Assembly: GCA_030272585.1 (NCBI GenBank)
Contig: BSYQ01000006.1
Coordinates: forward strand, 6,638,501-6,702,500
Length of the DNA stretch: 64,000 nt
Source of the DNA: Bryopsis sp. KO-2023
Lineage: Eukaryota > Chlorophyta > Ulvophyceae > Bryopsidales > Bryopsidaceae
Direction of reading: 5' to 3'
Of the stretch, positions 10,424-21,310 are shown piece after piece. Each line of letters begins with the position of its first letter. Within the stretch, counting starts at the first letter, position 1. The notes under the pieces are model-generated. The model did no database searches. It saw nothing but the letters and a program-made list of their open reading frames with translations, and was not told where the DNA came from. The position numbers and the translations under genes were made by a program.

Positions 10424-11587
10424 ATGATGAGAATGGGCCCACTGATGCTTGTGGTGGTTTGGAGTTTGCTGTGTGTCGGAGGACGGGCACACTACGGAGC
10501 GGCCGCGCAAACACCGCTCTCCAAACCCAACGATGTGGAGTTATTGCACGATTTGAAGCGATTGAGAGATGAGAACGCGGAGATGAAAAAAGAGCGTTTG
10601 CAGTTGATGGAGTCGTTGAACCTATTGAAACGGCAAGTTCGGGAAATGAAGCAAGAGAATGGAGAGAACAAGGGTGCTTCAGCAGGAGATTGGTTCGCGA
10701 GTTTCTTTTCCGCATCGCAACCGGAAGTTACGATTGAAGGATGTTCCTCGGTGTGGTGTTGTTTCACTCTGATGAAGGATGTGAGCATGGAGCTGGGGAA
10801 AAAATTGTTTGCTTTTGGATGGAGATTCGTGAAGGACCCTATCAGTGGAGTGTATAAGTTGTGGAAAATTGCTGAGAGAGCTGAAATATCAGAGTTTTTG
10901 GGTGGAGTCCTTATTTTACTCATTCTGAATGGATTGGCTTTTTGCGTAATGGAAGTAAAAAAGGTGATGAATGCACTGGGCCGTGGATTCAAATTGTTGG
11001 GGAAATTGCCTTTGGTGGAGATGATAAAATATATGTGGAGCATCACAAAGAAGGTTTTGAGTCCTGCTTTGGCGGCAATTAAGGAGAAGGAAACCAAAGA
11101 GGAGAAAAATAAAAAGGACGAAGAGAACATGAAGCTGGTTATGGAGATGTTGACTCAAATGGGCCAGGAACTGCAAGAGCTCAAGAATGTGAAACAAGAG
11201 CCCAAGCCAGTGTACCAAAGGGCGCAAGTGGAGTGTCACCATTGTGGAAAAAAGGGTCATTACGCTTTCGCATGCCCCAGGAAGACATGTATGTTTTGTG
11301 GCAGAACCGGACATCGATCACATGAGTGTAAACAAGCCAAACCATGTGGACACTGTGGAATTAAAGGCCATTTGACGAGAGACTGTCAACGTCGAGGAAA
11401 CCAAGGTGGCCAAAGAAGGGAAAGGTCAGCCTCACCGGATAGTGGATTCGCTTTTCGTCAACGTGAGGAAAGCCCAAGGGGAAGGTCAAGGAGCCCTGTG
11501 AGAATGGACAAGGCACCTACTCTCAATGCTTTGACAGCACCTGAGCCTTCCGCCCCCCCACAGTCGGAAAACTGCCAAGCTCTCTAG
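10424..11587 (+). CDS. gag: Gag of element B with signal-peptide-like N-terminus, TM and three zinc knuckles
   Basis: The 387-aa protein starts at ATG 10424, about 90 bp after the primer site. Residues 5-19 are a hydrophobic core ([13 protein letters not shown]) ending in an Ala-rich, cleavable-looking GAAA. Residues 38-80 form a charged coiled coil. Residues 158-176 are a strong hydrophobic segment ([15 protein letters not shown]). Three CCHC knuckles follow at 271-284, 289-302 and 308-321, then an Arg/Ser-rich tail. I do not see the usual Retrotrans_gag domain of the other elements here. A membrane-targeted Gag is unusual for a Ty3/gypsy element. The zinc knuckles and the position before pol make the Gag assignment firm; membrane insertion is inference. 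Confidence 0.85.
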   Translation: MMRMGPLMLVVVWSLLCVGGRAHYGAAAQTPLSKPNDVELLHDLKRLRDENAEMKKERLQLMESLNLLKRQVREMKQENGENKGASAGDWFASFFSASQPEVTIEGCSSVWCCFTLMKDVSMELGKKLFAFGWRFVKDPISGVYKLWKIAERAEISEFLGGVLILLILNGLAFCVMEVKKVMNALGRGFKLLGKLPLVEMIKYMWSITKKVLSPALAAIKEKETKEEKNKKDEENMKLVMEMLTQMGQELQELKNVKQEPKPVYQRAQVECHHCGKKGHYAFACPRKTCMFCGRTGHRSHECKQAKPCGHCGIKGHLTRDCQRRGNQGGQRRERSASPDSGFAFRQREESPRGRSRSPVRMDKAPTLNALTAPEPSAPPQSENCQAL

Positions 11588-11610
11588 ACTGTGAAGGTTC
11601 CAGTTTGGAG
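11566..11610 (+). promoter_or_regulatory. Probable -1 frameshift site, gag/pol of B
   Basis: GGAAAAC (11566-11572) is the same heptamer, in the same register, as at the gag stops of E and F, here five codons before the TAG. Pol is in the -1 frame and is open through it. The downstream structure is weaker: CCAA/TTGG plus ACTG/CAGT with an internal loop. Confidence 0.5.
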
Positions 11611-14600
11611 GAGGAGCGGAAGCAGAACCTTTGGGATGTGCAAAAGGAGAAGTATGGAGGAGAAGTAGCCTCAGAGTATTGCTCCCCAGTGCATTCTGTG
11701 AAAGGAAAAAACAAGCTGCTGACGGTGAATGGGAAGCTGAATGATAAGACTGTTTTTGTACTTGTGGATTCTGGTTCGACTGGGAACTTTCTCGCAAAAA
11801 AGTATGTCGAAAAAAGAGGGTTTGAGTTGAAGGACACTGGGAAGTGTGGTCCTTCAAGAGTGGAATTGGCAAATGGAAAGACCCAAGAGGTTTCTTGTTT
11901 GCAAAATGCATTGGTGTTGCAGTTGGGCAAGTTTGAATGTAGGATCAAGCCACAAGTTACTGATTTGAGTACATATGATTTGATATTGGGACAGCCATGG
12001 TTGGAAAAGTTTCAACCAGATATTGGGTGGAAAGAAAAAAGAATATGGGTGGACAATGTTTGTGTCCAAGCTGGGCAGATGCCAGGAAAAGATCGAGATG
12101 TGGATGTTTTGACAGTGCTGAGTGAGACGTTGAAGGTGAAAAAGTTGTCGGAGAAGGCAAGAATGCCTACGAAAGGGAGTACAGATGCTGCAGGATATGA
12201 TCTCTACAGTTCGGAATCGTGCCAAGTGCCAGCTAAAGGGAGAATGTTGGTCAGTACAGATATATCAATGGAAATCCCAAGGAGTGCATATGGAAGAATC
12301 GCACCACGATCGGGATTGGCTGCTAAGCATTGTATTGATGTGGGAGCTGGTGTGGTGGATGCGGACTACAGAGGACCAGTAAAGGTGTTGTTAATCAATA
12401 TGGGAGAACAGGATTTCGAAGTGAAGAAAGGAGATCGAGTAGCACAACTGATTATGGAGCAGGTGTGCCCAGTAACAATTAAGGAGGTACCTGAGTTGAG
12501 GGATACCAAGCGGAGTGGTGGTGGTTTTGGGTCGACGGGGTTTCGGACACAGAGCCCAAAGCGAACGTCACCACCAGTTGTGGTTCAAAAGCGTGAGTCC
12601 CCAATCACACCGGAGTTGGAAGACGTATGTCGAGGACATGAGGATCCCGCAGTCAAAGACCAACTTTGGACAATCTTGGCGGACTACAGCGATGTGTTCG
12701 AGGAGCCGAACGAGTTGCCCCCTCATCGTGGGAAGTACGACCATGCAATTCTGGAAGAACCTGGCGCGACGCCGGCAAGCAAGGCATCGTATCGTTACTC
12801 CCCGGAAGACTACGAGGAGATGCGAAAGCAAATCAAGGAGCTCTTATCTAAACAGTTCATTGAGAGATCCACCAGTGCATATGCGGCTCCGCTGGTATTC
12901 GTGAGTAAGAAGAATGGCAAACGGCGAATGGCGGTGGATTATCGCCAATTGAATGCTCAGACGGTTCCCAACAAATACCCTCTGCCCCATCAGGATGACC
13001 TCTTTGACCAAGTAAAATCAGCGAAATGGATGTCAAAAATCGATCTTCGATCAGGTTATCACCAGCTGAGAATGAAAGAAGGTGACGAACACAAAACCGC
13101 ATTTCGATGTCGGTATGGCCATTATCAATATCAGGTCATGCCTTTTGGCCTCATTAACGCTCCTGCGAGTTTTATGGAGTTAATGAATGATATTTTGAAA
13201 GAAGAAATCGACAAATGCGTCCAGGTGTTTATTGATGATATTTTGATATACAGTGATAGCTTTGAACAACATATTGCAGATGTTCGCCGAGTTTTGGAAA
13301 ATTTGAGGGAAAATCAATTGAAAGCACGACCAGAAAAGTGCGAGTTTTTCCAAAAGAGAATCGAGTTTTTAGGCCATTTTGTGGGTCAAGGAAATTTGGA
13401 AGTGATGGATGATAAGGTGAAAACGGTCAGCGAATGGGAACGTCCTGGCTGTGTTAAAGACATCCAGTCGTTTTTGGGTCTAACGGGATATTACAGACGA
13501 TTTATCCAAAATTACAGCAAGGTCGCGTTACCGTTGACGGAGTTGACGAAAAAAGGAAACCCTTGGAAGTGGTCCAGTGATGCCGAGAAAGCTTTCCAAC
13601 AGTTGAAACGCCTACTGTGTGAAGCACCGATCCTGAAGATCCCGGATACGACGAGAGCATTTCGAGTTGAAACTGATGCCAGTGGAGTAGCATGTGGCAT
13701 GATTTTATCCCAGGAGCATGAGGGTCGATGGCACCCTGTGGCCTACGGCTCCTACAAATTCAATCGACACGAACGCAATTATCCGGTGTGGGAGCAGGAA
13801 TTATTGGCCATCATTAAAGCGATCAAGATGTGGCGGCCATACCTGTTGAATGGTCATGAACATGAGGTCATCACCGACCACAAGGGCCTCGAGCACTTCC
13901 TCAAGAAGAAAGATCTGACGGGCAGACAAGCAAGGTGGATGGAAACCTTGACTGATTATCGATTGAAGATTACTTACCGGCCCGGAAAAGCAAACAATGC
14001 AGCTGATGCGATCTCTCGAAAATCAGTTTCACCGACGGGCACTCCACCAGAGGAAAGAAGTGGTGCCTCTTTTGATGACCAAATGAGTGCACAGCTGTTC
14101 CTATTGGAGACGCAAGAGTGGGAACAATGGAAAGAGATCATTATCAGTGCATTGGAAACCGATGAGAGAGCCAAGTCAGTGAGACACAACCTGGCACAAG
14201 GTCATATGTTCGAGGAATGGAAGGACGAGCAGGGACTGCTCTTTCAGAAAAAGGGGAAACAGGAAGCAGGGCCAAAGGTGTGGAGAGTGTATGTGCCAGA
14301 AGGTGTTGGTAATGAGGTGAAGATGCAAATGATTGAAAAGCTTCACAGTGATGGACATTGGGGTGTGTGGAAAACATTGAACCAGGTGGAAAGACGTTTT
14401 TATTGGCCAAGAATGATTTCAGATGTGAGAAAGTTTGTTCATGACTGCCCTGATTGTGCAGCTCAGAAAGTGGAAAGGAAAAGATCAGGGGGAAAATTGC
14501 AACCATTGGAAATCCCAGGAAGGCTGTGGGATGTGATTACCATGGATTTTGTTTTTGGTTTACCTTTGGTGGAAGAGTTGAATGGGCTGTTAGTGGTGGT

Positions 14601-15582
14601 TGAAAAAGTCAGTAAGATGGTGAAACTAATCCCTGTGAGTGAGGTGATTACAAGTGAACAAACAGCAAGGAAAGTGTGGGAGAGAGTGGTGAGCCAGCAT
14701 GGACTTCCGTTGAGCATTGTGAGCGATCGGGATCCAAGGTTCACATCAAGATACTGGAAACAGTACTGGGGAAAGCTAGGTGTGACTCTGGCGATGTCAA
14801 GCTCCCAGCATCCCCAGACGGACGGTCAGTCAGAAAGAATGATCCAGGTGGTAGAGCAACTACTTCGTTTTGAGTGTGGAAATGAGCCAGAGAGCTGGAT
14901 CGAGAAGATACCAATGATCGAGTTTATGATCAATGACACAGTCCAGGAGTCAACCAGGAAAACTCCTTTCGAGGTCAATTTTGGGTATCATCCAAGGAGC
15001 ATGGTGGACAGTCTTATCGAAGCTCCTACAGGACCAGTTCAGAGTGTAGAAGAATGGCATGCAAAGCTGAAGAAGACCTTACAAGATACAAGAGCAAGAT
15101 TGGTGAAATCCAGGGAGAGTATGAAAAACAGAGCAGACAAAGGAAGAAGAATGGTGGAGTTTTTCCCTGGGGACAAAGTGATGGTGAAAAGTGAGAATTT
15201 GAGAATAGGTGGAAACAGTAAATTGAGACAGAAGTTTGTAGGTCCTTTTCCTGTGGAAGTAAAATATTCGACAGTCAGTTACAGGTTGAAATTACCAAGA
15301 GATTACAGAAGAATTCATCCTGTGTTCCATGTATCAGTTTTGAAACCTTGGTTTGGTGGGAACAAACAAGTTTCTTTTAGGCCAGCCCCAGTGGATTTGG
15401 AAGAAGAAATTTTTGAAGTTGAAACAATTTTACAGGAAAGATGGAATTCAAGGAAAAGGAGAAAGGAATACCTTATTAAATGGTTAGGTTATCCTGACAG
15501 TGAAAACTCTTGGGTAGGAGAAAAGGACATGGAAGGGAGTCCTGATTTGCTGCGAAAATGGAATAGAAAGAAATTGAAGTAA
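11572..15582 (+). CDS. pol: Pol of element B: PR-dUTPase-RT-RNase H-IN-chromodomain
   Basis: This frame is -1 to gag; no ATG lies at its start. Numbering from 11605: aspartic protease [10 protein letters not shown] (about 54-62); then a complete trimeric-type dUTPase at about 180-312 with all five motifs, DAAGYDL (194), PRSGLA (234), [11 protein letters not shown] (247), GDRVAQLI (276) and a Gly-rich GGGFGSTG (305-312). RT ([18 protein letters not shown]), RNase H ([11 protein letters not shown]), integrase with zinc module and VSDRDPRF, and a chromodomain ([15 protein letters not shown]) follow. The dUTPase converts dUTP to dUMP and would limit uracil in the cDNA. A dUTPase between PR and RT is known in some fungal Metaviridae, so it is rare but not unprecedented. 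The ORF is intact. Confidence 0.93.
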   Translation: MPSSLDCEGSSLEEERKQNLWDVQKEKYGGEVASEYCSPVHSVKGKNKLLTVNGKLNDKTVFVLVDSGSTGNFLAKKYVEKRGFELKDTGKCGPSRVELANGKTQEVSCLQNALVLQLGKFECRIKPQVTDLSTYDLILGQPWLEKFQPDIGWKEKRIWVDNVCVQAGQMPGKDRDVDVLTVLSETLKVKKLSEKARMPTKGSTDAAGYDLYSSESCQVPAKGRMLVSTDISMEIPRSAYGRIAPRSGLAAKHCIDVGAGVVDADYRGPVKVLLINMGEQDFEVKKGDRVAQLIMEQVCPVTIKEVPELRDTKRSGGGFGSTGFRTQSPKRTSPPVVVQKRESPITPELEDVCRGHEDPAVKDQLWTILADYSDVFEEPNELPPHRGKYDHAILEEPGATPASKASYRYSPEDYEEMRKQIKELLSKQFIERSTSAYAAPLVFVSKKNGKRRMAVDYRQLNAQTVPNKYPLPHQDDLFDQVKSAKWMSKIDLRSGYHQLRMKEGDEHKTAFRCRYGHYQYQVMPFGLINAPASFMELMNDILKEEIDKCVQVFIDDILIYSDSFEQHIADVRRVLENLRENQLKARPEKCEFFQKRIEFLGHFVGQGNLEVMDDKVKTVSEWERPGCVKDIQSFLGLTGYYRRFIQNYSKVALPLTELTKKGNPWKWSSDAEKAFQQLKRLLCEAPILKIPDTTRAFRVETDASGVACGMILSQEHEGRWHPVAYGSYKFNRHERNYPVWEQELLAIIKAIKMWRPYLLNGHEHEVITDHKGLEHFLKKKDLTGRQARWMETLTDYRLKITYRPGKANNAADAISRKSVSPTGTPPEERSGASFDDQMSAQLFLLETQEWEQWKEIIISALETDERAKSVRHNLAQGHMFEEWKDEQGLLFQKKGKQEAGPKVWRVYVPEGVGNEVKMQMIEKLHSDGHWGVWKTLNQVERRFYWPRMISDVRKFVHDCPDCAAQKVERKRSGGKLQPLEIPGRLWDVITMDFVFGLPLVEELNGLLVVVEKVSKMVKLIPVSEVITSEQTARKVWERVVSQHGLPLSIVSDRDPRFTSRYWKQYWGKLGVTLAMSSSQHPQTDGQSERMIQVVEQLLRFECGNEPESWIEKIPMIEFMINDTVQESTRKTPFEVNFGYHPRSMVDSLIEAPTGPVQSVEEWHAKLKKTLQDTRARLVKSRESMKNRADKGRRMVEFFPGDKVMVKSENLRIGGNSKLRQKFVGPFPVEVKYSTVSYRLKLPRDYRRIHPVFHVSVLKPWFGGNKQVSFRPAPVDLEEEIFEVETILQERWNSRKRRKEYLIKWLGYPDSENSWVGEKDMEGSPDLLRKWNRKKLK

Positions 15583-15621
15583 AGGAAAAATTGGGGACAA
15601 TTTTTATTAAGAGAGGGGAAT

Positions 15622-15931
15622 TGTTACAAGCGTTTTTCTATCGTTCTTTGATTGGATTAGGTAAGCTGTGGTAAGGGTTTTGAAGTGGTAGGTGCTGTGT
15701 AGTTGTGAAACGGGTAGTCGGGGTTAGACGAGATTAGGTACGGTTATGTAAGGGGTAGTCAGGTTCCTGGGAGCTTCACCTCACTGTGAAGTTCCCAGGG
15801 AAAGAAGGTTCCAGAGAGTTCTTGGAAGGGGTTCGCCCAAGTATATAAGGGCATTGGTTTTGACACTCATTGTAACTTTTTCCGACTTCATTTATCCTTG
15901 TTCCAACGTCCTTTACGCCCCAGGCGTAACA
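15622..15931 (+). repeat. 3' LTR of element B
   Basis: This copy of 10013-10322 has a single noticed change (GTAAGC for GTAAGT) and is followed by the TSD AAAGC. Confidence 0.95.
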
Positions 15932-16080
15932 AAAGCTGTCCACGAAGAACATCCGGTACCTCAGCTTCCTGTCGTGGAACGGGCATAGCATGCTTCCGAA
16001 GGCAGGAAGATTGCCCGAGATCAAGAAAGAGGACCCACACCCAGGCAGCCAGTCAGGGAGAACACCAGAGACAGCGGGTA

Positions 16081-16158
16081 GCCGGCAGGTGGAGGGTGGG
16101 GAGGTGGAGGGTGGGGAGGTAGAGGGTGGGGAGGTGGAGGCTGGGGAGGTGGAGGCTG
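16081..16158. repeat. GGTGGAGGGTGGGGA-type minisatellite
   Basis: A G-rich tandem of about 15-bp units forms the 3' coding tail of the hAT exon. It is shorter in copy 2 near 26925-26945 (inverted). Confidence 0.7.
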
Positions 16159-16189
16159 CAATGATATGAAACGAAATAACGAAATGGGA

Positions 16190-16400
16190 AGAAGGGGAAA
16201 ACAAAGGGGAAAACAATGGGGGAAAATGGGATATGGAATTTGCAGGAGTGACTGCAGTTTATAGTGGGAAAACAATGGGGAAAACAATGGGGGAAAATGG
16301 GATATGGAATTTGCAGGAGTGACTGCAGTTTATAGTGGGAAAACAAAGGGGAAAACAATGGGGGAAAAGGGGATATGGAATTTGCTGGGGGTGACTGCAG
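16190..16400. repeat. ~71-bp minisatellite in hAT 3' region
   Basis: About three copies contain GGGAAAACAA and GGATATGGAATTTGC. The inverted counterpart lies at about 26685-26885 in hAT copy 2. Confidence 0.75.
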
Positions 16401-16431
16401 TTTTTAATGAAATATTGAAAAAAACCAAGTC

Positions 16432-16492
16432 TGTGTGAACCCTGTCCATCTCTGTGTGAACCCTGTCCATCTCTGTGTGAACCCTGTCCAGA
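16432..16492. repeat. 18-20-bp tandem repeat TGTGTGAACCCTGTCCATC
   Basis: Three direct copies in the hAT subterminal region. Counterparts lie near 26615-26650 on the other strand. Confidence 0.75.
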
Positions 16493-16570
16493 CAGAACCT
16501 GCACAGACTTGGGGTCTGTGCAGTCTGTGTGTTTGTCCCCAGGCACCTGTGCACATCTGTTCTGTCCTGT

Positions 16571-17211
16571 TGTAAGGATTCGGCAGAATCAAAGGAGATT
16601 CAGGCAGACCTGCAGGCTTGCAGACTGGCAGTGATTGGGCTGACAGATTAGAGCTGCAGGTTGACTGCTATGATTCAGCAGAAGCAGGAATGGTTCAGGT
16701 CCTTTAGACCTGCAGACTAATAGGCTGGCAGTCAGCAGATTAACAGACTGACGAAGTGGCAGAGTAGTCGGGCTGGCAGGTTTGCTGACGACAGACAGGT
16801 GCTGACAGCGCTGCAGAACGTGGGCTGCAGAGCTGGCAGGCACAAAGTTCTAAAAGGTCTTAGGTGGCAGACTCAGGACCGCAGTACCGTGCAAGGTGTC
16901 TGAGGCTGCATGTCATGAAAGGGGACTGAAAGGGACTTGGTAGTTTGATGGTCTGCAACACTGATGCAGACTGATGTTATGGCTTAGGATCAGTTTGGAT
17001 CAGGGTTGGAAGAAACGGTATAAGTTGTTGGGGCTTGGACATTCTTGTAACCTTAGTTTGGAACCTGATCTCGCCCTTGAACCTTGCTAGGTTCAAGTGT
17101 CTCTCCCATGGTCGTTCAATAGAACGGCAGTTCAGACTGGCAGACCGGCAGGGTCGCAGTCTTCAGTGTATTGAAGCAGAAAAAGCGATCTGCAGGGGCA
17201 GATTCGTTACA
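16571..17211 (+). repeat. 5' LTR of element D
   Basis: It starts TGTAAGG and ends CGTTACA. A TATAAG box lies at 17019-17024, in a context shared with the E LTR (ATAAGTT-TTGGGG). TGGTTTCGGAGC follows at 17213-17224. Confidence 0.93.
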
Positions 17212-17224
17212 TTGGTTTCGGAGC

Positions 17225-20200
17225 AGGCTTGTGACAAGATCACAAACGAGTCTGGCAGGCTGCAGAGGCAGCAGTATGCGCGGCAGGCGCGCAGTGAGAA
17301 GGCGCAGAGGCGCAGGACACTAGCAGGCACACAGCACAGTGCAAAGCAGAGGTTTGCAAGGCAGACAAACGCCAGTGCTTTGCAGATTTGCAGTTATCCA
17401 TTGGAGTGTTTGAGTGTGCTGTGAGGAGGAAAGTCGCTGAATCAGCGCAAGGAGTAGAATGGGCGCAGTGTGTGTAAGAACACTGCGGCAGACAGATTTC
17501 GCAGAAGTGATGTGTAGAGCGCAGGCAATACATTAGAGTATGTAGAAGCGCAGCACACACACAGACGCGCAGCATTGTCAAGCGCAGCACGACTATGTGC
17601 AGCGTCGCAGGAAACGTTGGGTGGCGCAGCAGTTGGAGGATTGTGTCGCAGGTGTAGGATTGCGCGGCAGATGCAGAGCTGTACCGCGGATGTAGAATTA
17701 CGCTGTTGATACCAGGTTGCGCAGCGAATATGGAATTGTACCGCGTGCAGGATTGCGTCGCAGACAGAACGTGCGCAGGTTTTGCTGGAAGTGCGCAGCG
17801 AATGTTGGCACTGCGTAAGTGGATGATGTGACGCGCAGCAGCCACAGGAAAGCGCTGCACATGCGAAAATCGCGCAGTAAATGTGGCACTGCGTAAGTGG
17901 ATGATGTGACGCACAGCAGCCACAGGAAAGCGCTGCACATGCGAAATTGCACTGCAGACGACAGAGTTACGCTGCGTGCAGTGGATTGCAATGTCGATGG
18001 GACATTTCACGCAGGTGCAAGCTGGACAACCTATGCAGGATGCAGGGACTGCGCAGTGTTTATGGAACTGTGCAGCTCTTGATGGAAGTTCGCAGACGAT
18101 GTTGGGACTGCGTGTCGATTGAAGGAACAGCTGATGCAGGGATCGCGCAGCTGACGCAGGAACGTGCAGCTCTGTGCAAGGTCAGCACAAGGTGCAGGAT
18201 CTGATGGACTTGCACAGAACGTGGCAGGTTGTATGCGAGAGTGAGAATTGCGCAGCACACATTAAGTTGCTGCGACCAGGAAGAGTTGCAGTGTACGGAG
18301 TGAGTGCGACTGATGCAGGCATCGCTTAACTGACTCAGGTTGAGCGCAGGTTGAGCGTAAGTTGAGCGCAGACGTGAGATGCAAGAGTGTTACGTGCTTG
18401 CAGGGTTACATTTGAGTGATCTGATCATTTCGTTGGTTGATAGAAGTGACTTTAGAAGTGGTGAGCTGCAGAATGATTTCAGGATAAGGTGATCTATGAT
18501 CTTCTGATTGCAGTACACATTCTGGAAAGAGTCTTTGAGACAAGGCAGATTTTTCAGGAAGTTTTGATATATTCTTTCAAAAGTCTGGTGTTGATATTTG
18601 ACAGCTTTATTGGTCAGAAGTTAGGATTTCTCTGATCAGGAGTTCCTCCTTGTTTGCTTGGATTTGTGCATTTGTTAGTGGAGATTTATCCTTGGCTCAG
18701 TGGATTTGGGCAGTAGTGGTGACTTATCATTTCAGAGTGTTGAAGGTTGCAGTGGAAAAATTCTTGGCTTTAGTGGCAGGTCAGAACATGTGTCACATCA
18801 GCTTTGATGTGATTGTGCATACATATTTTGGATGTTTGTACATCAGGAACACTTGCTACATTTGTGTTGATTGTGGGAACATTTTCAGGTGTTTCAGTGA
18901 ACGCACAATAGCTTGAGGGAATTTTTCAGAGTCGTTTCTGAACTTGAAATGAGGAGAACTGAAGGTCAGAACTTATTTTAGAGTTGCTTGCAGAAAGCTA
19001 AGGCACTTTTCAGTTCTACTCTATTGGTCAGTTGAGGTATAGTGTTTGTGTTTCTGTGGAAGGGTTGTCTTGTCTTTTTCTTGATGGACCCTATGGTATA
19101 TTGCTCTGATTTCTGAATAGACCAGTGGCAGGTTATTCTCAGAAGAATGTCAATGACATGAAGTTTTCGTTCTATAATAGACTAGTGGCAGATTATTTTC
19201 TGTTGTTTGGTGGGACAAATGACAGAATATCAGTCTTTTTATAGATCAGTGGCAGATCATTTTCTGTTGTTGGCAGGGCAAATATTAGATGTATTGGCAA
19301 AGTATTTTTCTGTGGCAGCCTTGCTTTTCAGGTCAGGAAAAGATGTAGATTTTTGAAGGGACCAATAGGTCCATGGAACTCTTCTTTAGTAGGCTGAGTG
19401 ATAGTGGTGAAGTGAAGAAATGTTTGGTACAGCAGTAGCTGATCTTTTCTTCTATTATGGGTGTTCTGAAATAGGACATCTTCTATTTTCGCTAGCAGAA
19501 AATTTTCAGTCAGATACATTGATATGAGGGCAGGTTATTTTGTTCAAGGATGCCCCTTATTGAGCAGTAAACGGTTGCTAGTGATTAGAGAATTTTCTGG
19601 AAGGGAACAATACTCAATTGTGGTAGTATTGTTAGAGACTGAATTTTCAAAGATAGTGTAGGGAATTCTGGAAATTAAGCTGTTTGAAAATACTGATTGT
19701 CTTTCAAAGAGAAAAGAAATCAGATGGGGAGGTTGAAGTGATAAAGCAGCCACATCCTACCCATTGATTAAGAGGGTATTTTCTTTGGTTGATGGCAGCA
19801 TTTTCTCGGTACTAGGTTTTTATTTCAACAAGACTTTGGTGGTAGCAGAGTTGGTTGAAGAAGCTTGGTCTTAGAGAAAAGAAATTTCTGGTTACACTCT
19901 TGGTTATTTGTCTTTGAGGTGTTGGAAAATAGGTTTTCAGGATATATCTCATTCTGGAAGTTTATTCAGGTTTCCAGAAAATTTCAGGTCAGTTATTGAA
20001 CTAGCAGTGGTACTCTTGAGGCACAGAAAAAGGGCAGCAGTCTAAAGGGCAGATGGCTGAACAAAAGAGAAGTTTTCTTTGCTTGTTTGGTATAGTTCTG
20101 TTCTTCCTTTTTCATTTGGATGCAGAGTGGTTGCTGATTTTCAAAGGGAGTATATTTCTGATAGTTATTTTGGTAGAGTTTCTATCCTGTTGGCGATAGA

Positions 20201-20700
20201 AAGTATATTAGTGATATGCTGGAGTCACCTGAAGTTTTCATGCATTCTTTACACAAAGAAACTGTGGCAGATTTTTGTGTTTGGACTGCCATAATATACT
20301 TAGTGGTTTGTTGTGACAAAAGAAAGAGGTGCACTCAGTATTTTGCTGATTTATTAGGGTAAAATAGGAGGAAAAGAAAGGAAGTTAAATGTGGCAGGTT
20401 TTATATTCTTTTTGCAGCCACATTGTAGTCAGGTGCTTTTTACGAGAAGAGTACAAGTAAAAAAAAAAAAAAGAGAGTTTAAGGTGATAGCACCAGGTGG
20501 TGCTTATGGGTTGTGAAGTGAGAAAAAGAGAGCAAGACTTGCAGATATCTCTTGCAGATGAAAAGCCATGTGTAGCTACATCTGAGGAGATGGTGCATGA
20601 GTGGAGTGCCATGGGAAGCATACACTCATGTAGGACAACTGAGCGGGGAAGCTAAGATCAGCATCCCTCAAGAAAGTTGCTCAGCCCCAAGTTTTCGCGG
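17225..20700 (+). other. Long non-coding leader of D, GCGCAG-rich
   Basis: No coding domain. 17270-18380 is crowded with GCGCAG and CTGCGCAG motifs, like the leader of F. A duplication of about 79 bp (containing GTAAGTGGATGATGTGACGC) lies at about 17807-17950. Further on the strand is T/G-rich with frequent TTTTCAG. Confidence 0.6.
20157..20405 (+). repeat. ~249-bp direct repeat inside D (copy 1)
   Basis: Near-identical to 24586-24833. The two copies lie 4.4 kb apart within the same element. Confidence 0.85.
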
Positions 20701-21310
20701 GGATGGAAGTCCAGGGAGGACTTGCAGGAGTGAGAAAAGAGGCGAAGGTGGACAGAAGTGGAGTGTGAGAAGGCCGGCGTAGCCACTCACACAGGGTGTT
20801 ACCTCAGGGGAGGGTAGCCTATGGGCGCGGAGTCCATTCCGAAGTTGGAGTGCCGGTGCAGCCGCAACTACGGAGAAGAAGTAAGTCTGGTGGATGGAAT
20901 TTCTGCAGGTGGTGGTCCAGGCAGGGACACTGGTGCAGGAAATTCTGGAGGCCTTGAGGAGAAGGTGAGCAGTGCTGCAGGTGGCCCGCTAGGCGACGAG
21001 GGGGACGGTCCCCCAGGGGACTTGTAGACTGTTCAGTTAATGTGTTAGTAGATGCTGGGCGGGGAGTCGCAGCATCTGCAGATTTTCAAGGAAAAGTTCT
21101 GAGGTGCAGTGCGGGGAGTACTGACCTGCAGAATTTTTGGAGGAGGATTTCTGAGGCTGAGGGGGTTCGTAGGCCGAGAGTAGCCGCAACTGCTCAGCTC
21201 TCTGAGGCAGGGGGTGTAGGGTCATGTGGGGCCACACCTGACCTGCATGATGTGTTCTGCAGGCACATCAGATTTGTTTTTGTGAGCGAGGAGTTATGGG
21301 CTGGGTAGAC
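20700..21310 (+). pseudogene. Decayed gag-pol linker in D
   Basis: AGAAGTGGAGTGTG followed by GGCCGG, and later CTCTCTGAGGCAGG and GCCACACCTGACCTGCATG, match the linker between the Gag zinc knuckle and protease in E (39585-40070) and F (50640-51240). Stops break the frame, and the flanking gag and pol domains are gone. This ties D to the E/F lineage. Confidence 0.65.

Larger units (their letters stand above)
10013..15931 (+). mobile_element. Element B: intact dUTPase-containing chromovirus
   Basis: The 310-bp LTRs (10013-10322 and 15622-15931) differ at one noticed position. The flanks carry a perfect 5-bp target duplication AAAGC (10008-10012 and 15932-15936). Primer binding site, gag, pol and polypurine tract (GAGAGGGGAA) are all present and open, so it is a recent and possibly still competent insertion. 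There is no third ORF: only 39 bp separate pol from the 3' LTR. Confidence 0.95.
9844..16169 (+). pseudogene. hAT transposase last exon, interrupted by element B
   Basis: The exon begins after a TTTTTGCAG acceptor. It encodes the C-terminal hAT dimerisation region (FPVLKLLAADFLCVPASS, then SSERSFSKTGAIVRARRAKL) and is broken at 10012 by element B. It resumes at 15937 in the same frame with TKNIRYLSFLSWNG and runs into a Gly/Glu-rich minisatellite tail, ending near TGA 16167-16169. The family motif P-A-[ST]-S-x2-[ST]-E-R-x-F-S is intact. The neighbour copy at about 27256-26910 is the uninterrupted version. Confidence 0.75.

Noticed and set aside
10492..11314. Minus-strand ORFs of 212 and 132 aa over gag of B
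   Set aside because: Antisense shadows of the Gag coding sequence; no recognisable domain.
17035..18260. Cys/His-rich ORFs (up to 256 aa) on the minus strand of the D leader
   Set aside because: Produced by GCGCAG-rich repeats; no domain, and the strand is antisense to D.
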